64,000 nt of DNA, taken from contig WAEK01000032.1 of NCBI GenBank assembly GCA_011634665.1, positions 46,001-110,000 of the forward strand, in the 5' to 3' direction. Below the pieces are notes generated by a model. That model made no database searches. It had not been told where the DNA came from and was given only the letters and a program-made list of their open reading frames with translations. Positions within the stretch are counted from its first letter, which is position 1. Each line of letters opens with the position of its first letter. This document shows, piece after piece, positions 1-10,800 of this stretch. Both the position numbers and the translations under genes were made by a program. The DNA is from Mortierella sp. BCC40632. Its lineage: Eukaryota; Mortierellomycota; Mortierellomycetes; Mortierellales; Mortierellaceae.

Positions 1-496
1 GAAAGGAGAAGGGTCGAGGAATTCGACAATCCAAGAGAGAGTCCTAAGTATCCAGGAACCCAGGTGGAAAAAAACCTCTTAGAGGGGTAAATAACCTCGG
101 TCCTGCCACTGACTTCAAAGTCACTGAAGGGGCTGTACCCATTGATGGTCACGCCACTCTTCCACTTCAAGTTGAGTTCACTTGTGTAAATAGAGCTGGT
201 GAAGGAACTATTAAAATCATCTGGTTTGCTGAATGAGTATATCAACCCAATGAAGCCATGAATGTCTTGAGGAGAATCTTCCTTTGATTATCCAAAAGGA
301 GGGTCGTAACGGCCTCTGGTAACTTCTTTTCCGTTAAAGTCAAGATATCCAAGGACTCACTCCTCCGAGTCATGATAGGTAGGGCGACCGAATAATCGTC
401 CTCGGAGTGGGATCTTCCCGCAGAATGTCTCTTGACGAGCCAAGGCGACTGCAGAGAGCACAACAGCCAACACATGGACGAGAAGGGAACGCATCT
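1..496 (-). pseudogene. Broken copy of the small secreted protein gene
   Basis: Reading minus from the ATG at 494-496, the start MRSLLVHVLAVVLSAVALA is a signal peptide nearly identical to that of the intact gene at 3971-4396, followed by the shared RQETFC. The frame then meets a TGA directly after DSEE (where the intact copy has Gln) and later a TAA after PPFG. Beyond both stops the same frame still aligns with the intact protein (DDFN, VKW/LKW, SGRTEV), with a net loss of about three codons. The frame stays open to the window edge because the original stop is lost. The base string GTGAGT at the first stop could act as a splice donor, but the intact copy has no intron there, so decay is the simpler reading. 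Function of the family is unknown. Confidence 0.75.
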
Positions 497-2420
497 TTGA
501 AGGGTGTGAGGATTTAAGAAGGAATTGCGAAGCCTGCAGGGGAGTGGAGATTTTAGAAAAGTCGAAAGGTGATTATGGAGCTGGGGGACAAAAAAATCAG
601 CCCCGCCCTATTAATGTTGGTTTCGCAAAGAGAGGCTCTCTGTGGATTGGATAAGTGAAAAAGAAAAAACGACTCCTTGTCCGCAAATCCATAGAGCCCT
701 TGGACTGTAGATCCAGAAAGAAGCAAGCCCTGCTTTTCTCATGCCTTTGCCGGTTGCACCCCTCTCTTTTTTTTCTCATCTCACCATTTTTTTTAATGCA
801 AAAACCCACGAGTGTGGTTTCTTTGATACCATCGCATGCCCTGTGCTCTGCACGGGCTATGACCACGTATACTTCCTCTTTCACATAGCTCCAAGGAATA
901 TAAGGAATACTTTCACGTATAAAGGAAGCATAGAGCTATTGATCGCCCAAACACCATGCCTAGGCAAAGACAGATGCATGATAAATGGACCACAATCTCC
1001 CTTTCCTTCCCTTCCCTTCCTTTTCCTTTTTTTTTTTTTTTTTTTTTTTGTTCAGGTACCTCGCTTTTTTTCTATTCGCACTCTTGCACGCAGCATATGC
1101 TCTCACGCTATCTTCTCGAATCCACGTGGATGCGATTTGAGTCCTATTCAATGCGTTTTCCTTCTTGCGGACTTGGATATCGACACTTGCAACCCTGAAG
1201 TGCAGGGTATGTGCAGATTCGTTAGAATGTGGGGTATGCCTCGTGTGAAAAGCAAGGATTTTGGAGATGGTGGATTTGGGCAGCGACGGTGTGAAAGGTT
1301 GGGAGTGAGAGGGATTGCAAGGGATGAGACGCTACATACTATGAAGGACAATAGCTGAGTCTATTAAACAACCAACAACAAGCTATGCTCACCATATCAC
1401 ATCCTTCAAAGAGTGGCAAACACACTCTTGGACTTCATTTGCTGTAGAGCTTCAAAGGTGGTGTGGATGAAGACTCATGGACACGGAAGGTGGTGAGACC
1501 TTAGTGAATGTTGGTGAAAAGGAGATGACGCGTGGAAGGAGAAAGTGCTAACTGGATATATAAGAGGAGGGGTGTCTGGCTCTTTGGGAAAGAGTAGGAA
1601 GAAGCATTGCCAAAGAGAAAGATGATTACTCAGGCATTGGCTATTGAGAGGTATTGAAATGGGATGAGGATGGACTTTTGCAACTGTAGTGGAGTCAACA
1701 TGGCCATCGTTCTGCACCACGTGCATCGCGATGGACTATCTCTCTGGGATAGCCCAGAAATGGTATCACAGTCGCGTTCAGTTTGAAACAAGTGGAATAT
1801 GGGAGGTTGAAGGTGGCTCTAAGAATCTCGAGAGCAATAGTGCACGAAATGAGTAAGCAAAGGTGGCCTTTGAATGAAGAGCGAAAGGAAAGGAAGAGAG
1901 GCACTGGGTAAAGAAAGAGGGAATGGGAGTAAGGAGACAGCTTGTGTTCTCACTACCTCGCTGAATGATCATCAGCTCGATCATCGTTGCCCTACTCCGG
2001 CTCTATTTGGCGTCCTCAAAGAGGAGTGCTTGAATTTTCTATTATGCTTCCAGGAAGGTGTCGCCGTGTCGATCCTGACCAAAATGTATTCTGTGAATAA
2101 TAGGCTTCCTCTTTTGCTACCAAACCCAGCTCGCACCGAAATTATGTCTCCCAGCTCTGGGCAGTTCTTCTGGGTAGTCCAGGACAAATGCTGAGGATTT
2201 ACCTGAAAGGTTTAGGTGCGAACCTCCTAGAGTTTGGTCTCTCCGATAATGCCCAGAACAACATCGACCCTATTCTATTAAGGCACTCAGAATGTTTAGT
2301 TGTCCATGAAGGTTCACTGACTCAGTTAAATGAACTCAAGGCAATAGCCATTGACTAGAGCATTGGAAATCATTAACAATGCCAGGTGCTGATGACGTCT
2401 CGGCGAGATGGTAGGACGCT
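497..2420. repeat. Upstream half of old segmental duplication, copy A
   Basis: No gene is visible here. Scattered stretches match 4590-6860 in the same order and orientation: 590-1000 with 4590-4915, 1460-1760 with 5560-5760, 1985-2090 with 6455-6550, and 2285-2400 with 6725-6840. Together with the paired secreted-protein genes this shows a duplicated block that has diverged and gained small indels. A 24-base T run lies near 1026-1049. The open frames in this stretch show no conserved motif and are not supported. Confidence 0.6.
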
Positions 2421-2549
2421 GGAGCCCCCTTCCCATTTCCACCCGGGCGAGAGCCGGCTTGAGAGTATGCCTCAATTGAAATAGCCAGTCTCTCGCACAT
2501 TCGGATCCAGTGAAAGGCTCAAGTAGAGAAAGACGCTGACGTCGATTGT

Positions 2550-3310
2550 CTTTTTTAAGCTGCTGGGTGATGAGGTGATGGAGGTTAGGTCAAGTTGGAA
2601 TGGGAAATGACGCCCTAGAGAGGATCTCAATCAGCCCATCAGAAGCAGAAGGATCGCAGGAATTGGATCAACGATGAAAGGACCAAATGTAATGGGAACA
2701 GCCTAATGAGAAGTCGCGTCGGTGGCGGTGGCGGTGGCGGTGGCGATCTTTTAGTTTTTCCAACAGCGTGTGACCCAAGTTGGTCTAAGGTTGAGAGAGC
2801 CCTCATACATTGGGTCTGTTCTTTGGCTCCTTGGAGAGGGAGGGGATAACCAGTTTCTCTCGCTTCTACTACTGTTCAGGTCCCTTATCAATCCAGATGC
2901 TCTCACACCCTCCCACTGGTCTACCCAGCCGCAACGCATTTCCCCTGCTCTGCTGGGCGAATTGACTGATACTCAAAAAAACTGACAAGTCTAGGATGAT
3001 TAGGAGGAGGGCTTTTATGGGAAACTTCTTTCTCGTCACTCTCGTCTACCATCGTCGACAACGCATTGTCCCTATTGTGGCACACCTTCCCTGTCTCACT
3101 ATTCTCACAACCCCCTCCAAAACTTTTTCACCTACTCTCCTTTGCCCATCGGTCATCCTCACAAATCGTTGAATGGTTTCCTCTACAAGTTCGATCAGAC
3201 TGATGACGCTATAAATACCAAGGCTTAAAAAGACTTTTGACGGGGATTTTATTGAGATGGGAGATCCATTGGGTTGCGAGATAGAAAAGTAGGGGGAGAA
3301 AGAGAAAGAA
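2550..3310. repeat. Direct repeat unit S1
   Basis: This non-coding stretch matches 3335-3915 in the same orientation. Matching blocks include the CTGCTGGGT start, the CTCGCTTCTACTAC block, the block beginning TCTCGTCTACCA, the TCAGACTGATGA/TCAGACTGATAC block and the terminal AAAGTAG(G/A)GGGAGAAAGAG. S1 is longer than S2 because S2 lacks about 150 bp in the middle. A short GGTGGC trinucleotide-style run sits at 2720-2746. No gene is supported. Confidence 0.6.
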
Positions 3311-3334
3311 AGAAAACAGATGGAATGAGCGAAA

Positions 3335-3915
3335 ATCTTCTTGGCTGCTGGGTAATAAAGTGATGAAGATCGCATCAAGTTGGAATGAGGAAATGGCGCC
3401 CAGGAAGGATCCCAACTAGTCTATAGATGATGGAGGGCCAGACGCAATGAGAACAGCCTAACGAGAGTCGTATAGGTGTTTCGGATTTGTACTCCATGGA
3501 GGGGGAGACAATCAACCTCCTCTCGCTTCTACTACCATTCAGGTCCCCTACTCTGCTGACTGATACGCAAAAAATAAAATTAAATAAAAAGACAAGTCGA
3601 GCATGATTAGGCTTTCTTTTTTTTTTTATCACACCCCCCTTTCTCGCTCTCGTCTACCACCATGGATATCGTATTGTCTTCTACTGTCGCACACATTCTG
3701 TCTCTGGCCTACTATTCTCACACTCTTTTTCATCCACTCTCCACCGCCCAGTCATCCTCGCAAAGCGCATAATAGTTTCAGTTTCCTCCAAGCCTGATCA
3801 GACTGATACTTTCAATACCAAAGCCTGGAAAGATTTTTGAAGAGAATTTTATTGAGACGGGAAGTCCGTTGGACCGCGAGATTGAAAAGTAGAGGGAGAA
3901 AGAGAAAGAATGGTG
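3335..3915. repeat. Direct repeat unit S2
   Basis: Diverged second copy of 2550-3310, ending about 55 bp before the stop codon of the intact secreted-protein gene. Its end (GAGGGAGAAAGAGAAAGAA) is almost identical to the end of S1. It lies 3' of the gene, so it may carry the gene's transcript end. No coding sequence is seen. Confidence 0.6.
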
Positions 3916-3970
3916 CATGGATAGCCTGAGAGAATTTCAAGTATCCAGGGAACCCTGAAGGAAAGGGCCA

Positions 3971-4396
3971 CTAGCGGGGCATAATGGCAGTGCTGCCACT
4001 GATTTGATAGTCACCAACATGGCTGGGACCAGTGGCGGTTGCGCCACTTTCCCATTTCACATCGACTTCGCCTCGGCCAATACTGCCCTTGAAGCGACCA
4101 TTAAAATCATTTGGAGAGTTATACTTGAATTCCAAGCCTCCAAGTAGTTGATGAGTCAGGGGAGTCTTTTCATCCAATGCTCCTTCAAAAAGGAAGCCAC
4201 TGCCAAAGGGTTCTCCAAAGATTCTGTTTTCATTAATGTAGAGTTGTCCAGGGACTTGCTCCTCCAACTCAAAGGAGACAGGGCGACCGAATTGTCGTCC
4301 TCGGTGAGAGATCTTCTCCTGGCAGAATGTTTCTTGACGAGCCATGGCGATTGCAGGGAGGGCAACGGCCAACGCGTAGACGAGAAGGGAACGCAT
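3971..4396 (-). CDS. Small secreted protein of unknown function
   Basis: A single-exon frame of 141 residues from the ATG at 4394-4396. This start is chosen over the in-frame upstream Met because it opens a classic signal peptide (MRSLLVYALAVALPAIAMA, then Arg-Gln) and because the broken paralogue at 1-496 starts at the same place. The mature part is about 120 residues, rich in Gly, Ser and Phe with alternating polar and hydrophobic positions, suggesting a beta-sheet fold; it has only one Cys, so it is not a disulfide-rich effector. A TATA-like ATATAAAAG lies on the minus strand at 4526-4534, about 130 bp upstream. It belongs to a tandem duplicate pair. I do not recognise the family; secretion is inferred from the leader only. 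Confidence 0.7.
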   Translation of the reverse strand: MRSLLVYALAVALPAIAMARQETFCQEKISHRGRQFGRPVSFELEEQVPGQLYINENRIFGEPFGSGFLFEGALDEKTPLTHQLLGGLEFKYNSPNDFNGRFKGSIGRGEVDVKWESGATATGPSHVGDYQISGSTAIMPR

Positions 4397-4525
4397 CTTG
4401 AGTAGGAGATGAAAGGACTTGGAGAGGGGATAATAGGGCTTGAAGAGGAGATGAAAGGGCTTGGAAAGATGGATACTTGAAAAGGCGTGCAAGGAGTAGA
4501 GTTACAAAAAATGGCAATCCGTTCC

Positions 4526-4534
4526 TCTTTTATA
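4526..4534 (-). promoter_or_regulatory. TATA-box-like element of the secreted protein gene
   Basis: Minus-strand ATATAAAAG about 130 bp before the start codon of the gene ending at 3971. The position suits a core promoter if the 5' leader is about 100 bases. The broken copy lacks an obvious equivalent (TATTAATG at the matching place). Confidence 0.4.
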
Positions 4535-4589
4535 TCTTGAGGAAAGGGTCTTGGGACTGAAAAATGCATCTCATGCCAAAATAGCTCGA

Positions 4590-4925
4590 CTAGAGAAAAA
4601 AAAAAAAAAAAAAAGACATTGACTTGTTGTCCACAGAAATCTATGGCAGGTCCTTAGACCGGAGGTCCAAGCGGGTGTCCCTAGACTTTCTGCTTTTTCT
4701 TCTTTTTTGCCACATTATGCCCTGTGCGTTGCATGGATGGCTTTTGCGCATATGTTCTCACTTAAGACTTTAGTTAGGTTACACACTAGCGTGGCTCTGA
4801 GGAGTATGAACAATCACTTGACGAATAAGGACCGCATAATTGGAGTATACGAAGCGCAAGCATTCGAAAACTATTGCCTACCCGAATAGCATGCATTGGC
4901 AAAAGAGTTGCATGAAAAAAAGAAA

Positions 4926-4957
<32 letters not shown>

Positions 4958-6860
4958 GAAAAGAAAAGAAAAGAAACACGCACACACTCTATTCATGCAC
5001 CAAGCGCCGTCTCCCACCCTTACACACTCCTCTGGTCCGTCTTTTTTGATCAGGGACTTCGTAGATTTTTCTTGCTTTACTTCCTCTTTTCCTCCTCTTC
5101 ATGTACTAACATCTATTCGTTCTCACGCCTAAAAGCAGCTCCACTTTCTTACCATCCGTATCTGTCAATCGAGCACTCCTAAACTCGATTTTCTACTTTG
5201 GTCCCAAATCAAGGATGAAGTTTTGGTATTTCTATTCTATGCGGGAATTTGTGACCTTTTGAAAGTGAGCGCCTCTTTCACGCAAGAAACGTGGATTATC
5301 GAAATGGCAGGACAAGTGGCCGATGAAGATTTCTAAAGTGTCCTCAGTCAGAGTCAGTAGCGAGGACACTAGGCGTATGAGTAAGCGATGAAAATTGAAG
5401 AGGAGAGAGTTGCTATGGGCGAGAGATGCAATACGCTACCAATGACAAGCGTTACACTCATCACGCAATCTGACCACATCAGTTTTGAACCCCTGCAACA
5501 TAGTCCATGAATTGTGTCGTGCAGATTGCAATGTGTTTGTTGAGGACAAGTGGAAAAAAGTGGGAGCTGGTAAGAGTTTGGATGATGAAGGTGCCTGCTA
5601 GGATTTTGGTGAGTTTAGGCGGTCGCTGGTGAAAAGAAGTGGAGGCCTGATATGAAATGAGGATACTAGAACTTTGCCAACTACAGTATAATCAGCACAG
5701 CCACCGTCTTTTGCCACGCGTATTATTGTGGGCTCTTTCGCAGGCACATTTCTTAACGCGTATCACAACACATTTGATATTAGTGAATTAAAGTACCTCT
5801 ATTCCTTGCGGATGTGAATACAGGTTTAAGTGGAGGAGGTGGGGTAAGAGGGCAAATACATTGGTGGGTGATGAAAAGGTTGCCAGAGGAAGGGAGGAGA
5901 AAAGACAGAGTGAGTCTGAGTAGGAGATGGGTCATGGTCAGCGGAAAGAAATGGACTGGGCTGGATGAGTGGAAAGGGTTAGAGGGATCGCATGGTCATA
6001 GGTGCAGGGATAGAGGCTAATTGGACGAGGAAAGGGGTTCGCTCTGGCTTTGCCCCATGAAATTCACCGCTACGTCCTAACTTGGGATAGCGTCAATGAT
6101 AATGGTGCCAAAGACAGACTGCCACGAAAGCCGAGTAAGTGGGATGTCACGGCGTGGGGCAGAGAGGTATGGAAAAAGTGACTAATAGGAGTGGATATTG
6201 AGAATCCGGGCAAAGCCCCTTAGGCCAAAGAAGTCCTTTAGAATACATCTGCTTTCCTGTTTCCAATGTATACGTGATGGCATCCTAGAGCTGGTGCTCT
6301 GGTAGAGGATCACTATGGCTTACTGTAGTGGTTGGGTTCTGACTCCGGCCTTTTTTTTTTTTTTTTTTTTTTACTGGTGGATGAATGAATGAAGGATATC
6401 GTTCGGACCTTCGTTGACCCTCTGAACGCCATTTTCAAATAGTAGCTCTTGTTTTTCAGCTCCCACTTGGCGTCCTCTGAGAGGCCCGCTTTTTTCAAAA
6501 ATACTTCCAGAAAGGTGCTAGGCTATCTAGTCGATCCTGAGAGAAGTGAAGCACGAGATAGGTTCCTCTTTTGCTTTGTGAGCTCCTGAGAAATGTCCCT
6601 CAACTATCGGCAACCCTACTGAATCATGCTCGACAAAGTCCAAGCAGTCACTTGAGAGTGGTTGGCGCAAAACCACTTGGAGATTGATCTCTCCAAACTT
6701 TCCCAGAACAGCACAGGCCTTGTTTATGCAGTCAGAATGTTTGAAATGCTTACAACCTCAGTCGGATGGACTCAAAGCAATAGCCCTGGTTGTAACATCG
6801 GAAAACAAATGCAATGTCAGGTGCTGAAAGCACCTGGGCAAGGTGGTTGAGCGCTAGAGT
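4590..6860. repeat. Upstream half of old segmental duplication, copy B
   Basis: Diverged partner of 497-2420 (see matching block pairs there). Offsets between copies grow from about 3.9 kb near the genes to about 4.4 kb at the far end, so copy B has gained sequence. It includes an AAAAAG-type purine run at 4915-4977 and a T run at 6350-6372. No gene is supported. Confidence 0.6.
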
Positions 6861-7135
6861 ATGCCTCTCACAACAGTTACCTGAGTGTGAACCATTAGGA
6901 GTGTGCGCCCCATAAAACTCGAATAGAGACATATTCGGATGATCAATTCCTAGCAACTTGCCTTGGTATCCAAATGGTCATTTTAGCACACAGCCTCCAG
7001 ATGAAAAAGAACTGTATCAACGGGACCTTGTTTCAAAAGGTGCGGATTGGCCTGACCGTAACTGGCATCCACCATATAATGTCAGGGACCAACTCTTTCT
7101 ATGACAGAGGGATTATGCTGTTGAAGCGCGTGCAA

Positions 7136-7166
<31 letters not shown>

Positions 7167-7492
7167 AATGTTGGCTCTACTCAGACCTTTGGCTGCACAA
7201 CGCCCCTGGAATCAAGTACACCATTAACCTATGGTCAAGTCAACAGTATGCTCCAGGAGGAGCTTGTAGATCTTCATGAAGACATTAAGAGAGTCTCGCA
7301 AAGGTCTCATAAGACTCTACGAGTCAGTTGCCACTGCTCCAGTCTCTAGAAGAAAGATGGTCTTCCGCCTTTGACTTTTTTTACCACAAAGCGCTGGACA
7401 AGCCTACCCACCATCTCTGCCACCGATAACAGAGACTCTTGGCCGGTTCAAAGAACGCTGTGCCTTCCTTCACAAAGCTAGGCCCTCTAGGC

Positions 7493-7527
<35 letters not shown>

Positions 7528-7815
7528 CCGAGTTCCGCAATTTTTGAATGTCTGGAATACCCTTTGGTCTAGACAAACCTTTCCGAGTCTTCCTGAACAA
7601 AGTCCTTTGGAGATTCTCGTGGCCATCCGTGTTAATGATTCTCCCATTTTCTTCGAGTTCCAATGGAGAAGATGAACACATTAAGGTCATGTCATCTGAA
7701 GTACAGCTGTTTTTAAAATATTGGGAAGAAAAACCCATTTTGTTAGCACATTTTTGTCAGATATTTTGGCACATTTTTTGTCATTTTTTGAGTCTTGCCG
7801 CTCACCTTTGTGTAT
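6861..7815. other. Gene-free stretch next to the transposon relic
   Basis: Contains an A run at 7138-7163 and a T run at 7498-7527. A minus-strand open stretch around 7530-7720 has a plausible hydrophilic composition but no recognisable motif. No gene is supported. Confidence 0.4.
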
Positions 7816-7843
7816 CCCTCTCAGAGGGAGCCCCCATGGCTCC
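7816..7843. other. Paired hairpins at the 3' end of the Fanzor-like relic
   Basis: Two adjoining inverted repeats: CCCTC-TCA-GAGGG (7816-7828) and GGAGCC-CCCAT-GGCTCC (7827-7843). They sit exactly where the last open frame of the relic ends (TGA at 7821-7823 on the minus strand). TnpB and Fanzor loci encode their guide RNA near the 3' end of the gene, so a structured 3' end is of interest here; that role is inference only. Confidence 0.35.
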
Positions 7844-10800
7844 GCATTGGGAGTTGAGGGCGGGTTTTGGATCCAGCAATTAGCGACTGGTGTTCATGTT
7901 GATATGGCCTGAAAGGTCGAATAGGCTTTCGGCCCCGCTTTGGCTTGGGACTCTTGGCCTCCTCCACCTCCATACTTTCTTCCTCCTTCTTTTCCTCCTC
8001 ATCCACTTCCATATTTTTCTCAATCACCTCCTCTTTTCCCCATCATTTCCTCCTCGCCGTTCTCCCTCACCTAACCCCAGAGCAGTGAATCCTGCGATAG
8101 CAATGTTCATGCTCGCTTGGCCGTCCCGAGGCCTCACCGTGTACCCGGCCAGAAAGCCACAGCATACAGGGTTGATACACTCGACCGCACCATGGATCCG
8201 AACTATCTTGGACTTGCCATCGATCAGTCTACGCTGGCGCGCGAGCCTCGTTTTCTGAAAACACAGGTGGCAAGTTTTCGAAGTCATAAATTCGTCAGTG
8301 ATGCACACTACACACTGTGCTGCCTGTGCTCCGCGCGGATCTTGGTGCCCCCTCTGCGGGCGTGGCCTCCCAAGCGTGATCCAACAGCAGATCCCGCCGC
8401 ACCAACAAATCCGACATATCGCACGTCAGGCCGGGTCTTCGTGCAGTAGCCTGGGTGGCAGAACCTTGTCGATGAGTTTTTCTGAAACTCAAACCGGGAA
8501 CAGCGGCTGCAATAGCCACTGTCTTTGTCGACCGAGGCCAGACCATGTGCCTGAGGTGGTAGCGATTGGATGGCACGTTCAGCTGCCTGACGCCGTACAG
8601 CACTGCAGAGTGCTGCTTGGGCCCTTCTGGAGAAAATGACCTGAGTCTTCTTGGCCTTGACGAGAGATCGGGTCTGGTTAAATTCACGCAATGTCGCCGA
8701 CACCGATGCTCTGGCTGCTTGGGCAGTCTCCACAGCGCTTATTGTCGAGGCGTTTGCAAACGATGCATCTATGGAAGAAATGCTGTCTAGTGCCTGTTGT
8801 ACAAGCTCATTCTTCTTGTGTTTCAAGAGATCCTGTCGGACTTGGGCGAGTTTTCGGGTCCTTGACACCTCGTTCAGTTGTCGGGCAGTGATGGTGATGG
8901 TGTCGGGCAATTTCAACGCCTTTGCCTCCTTCCGGAACTGCCTTTTCTCCTCCAGAGTTCTTGGCAAAGGTGGTGGAAGATTAATGTCGCTATCCTCCAA
9001 ACCTAAAAAGAGAAGTAAGCAGAATGAGAATGGGCTTGAAATTGGCAAAACAACCATTGGTGTATTCTCTTTGCATAAACTTACTTTCCAAAACGTGGAA
9101 GCGGTTCACTGCGACCTGGATTTCGGGAATAGTTACTGGTAAGTTTTCCGACATCTTGACCAGCCCAGGATCTTCGGCCCATGTGGCCACCACTCGAGTC
9201 CTTCCTGCTTGCGACTTTGTCCCGTGTGATGACGCCAAGTCAGAGATATCAATGCCTTGAGGTGTGTCCTCTGCTCGACTGTGGTCCCAAGTCGAGATGG
9301 TAAGGGTCGGTTTGTTGGGGTTCATCGCAGTCTTGCTTTTTAGATGAGTTAGAAGCAGTACTCTTGGCCCCGGTAAGGACCCGGGACCAATAGTTCAAAT
9401 ACTTTTTTCGCTTGTGCATAAGCGTCCTCCAGCTTCATGAGCTTTTGCTCTTCGATCCGCAGTTGATACTGTTGGTCCTTGAGTTGTCCGAGCTGATGAT
9501 GGCGCTCTTCCGGTGAACTCTGCCTAAAGGCGCGTGCGGCGACAGTGCAACGTCTCCGCAAGGTGCGAACAATCTTTCTTGGATCATCCAGTGTCTTTTT
9601 CAGATCATTGATACTCGATTTTGTTGTGTCGATCTTGGCCTCGACCTCCTCCTTCGTGAGACCACATTGTACGAATGCTCGCTTCCATCGACCAGTGTCT
9701 ACAGTGCCTCTGGTAACTTTGATTTTGTGCTCATATGTGCTGACGACAGGTTGCCGTGTGCCACCGGCAGGGATCTGCGGACCAGAGAGCTGAATCATGC
9801 CTTTGTTGATGTACACCATGCTACAATGAGAGAGAAAGCGTGTGAGTGTAAAAGTTAATTGGACTGCTCGTAACAAGAGAACGTGCTCAGAGTAATAAAA
9901 AAAGATCTCGGTTTGCCAAACCTGAAACCGTGGTCCACACAGGCCTTTTCTATCTTGTGCCAGTCAAAGAACGATTTGAATACCTGGGACTTGTTCGACT
10001 CTGGGCTTGTGACATTCTGAACATTGGTGAGAGACTGTCCCTGGACGTCTAAAATATCAAAATGGCCTGCCTTCTTGTTGCATAGTGTCTCGAATAGCTG
10101 TTGTGCGCCTAGAATAAGGCCATGAAGGCTTCCTGTCGCCATGTGCGGGCAAATCTTGCGTGCGTAATCCTTATGACCCAATAATCCAAGTATTGCATTT
10201 GAGATTAAGATCAGAGGCGCGTCGAGTGCAACATGTTGAGTGTGTGGACGGTAATTCCCTTCGACTGGACCTTTGTATCGCTTAGGGACGTAAGGTCGGA
10301 GGCAATTAACGATTCTCGTTACTACGGAGAGCTCTTTGTCGGTAAAAATCCTTGTCTTCAAAGGCAGATTCACGGACATGCTCAAGGGGAGTAGTTAGTC
10401 CTGGTCGACGGCGACTCCAATAAGACTTTAGCTAATGCCTGTAGCGATGCGAGGCGTTTGCGATCTGGCTCCGTGACTTTTGTGTCAACAGCGGTCGGGT
10501 TTGCGAGGATACTAGGTGCTTCGACATCCATGAGCTGGTCTTGTGCAACTTGCATGTCAAACTCAAGCATCTTGAGCTCATATTCACCATCCAGATCACT
10601 CGGTTCTTGCTCGTCCAACTCTTCCAACTCTTGTTTGTCAAGCATGTCTTCGTCAGTAGTCATTTCGGGCATCGGCGGTAGAGGCTTGATTAGTGATGTG
10701 TCGCCCCCGCTCGGTGCAGTCTTAATGTCGTTCAGTCGTTGGATGTTGAGAATAAAGCGCCTGATGGCCGTATCCTGACTCTTCTGAAGACTGTCACACA

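Noticed and set aside
8295..8687. 130-codon minus-strand frame overlapping the Fanzor-like region
   Set aside because: It is an out-of-frame shadow; the frame with the RuvC and zinc-ribbon sequence is the meaningful one.
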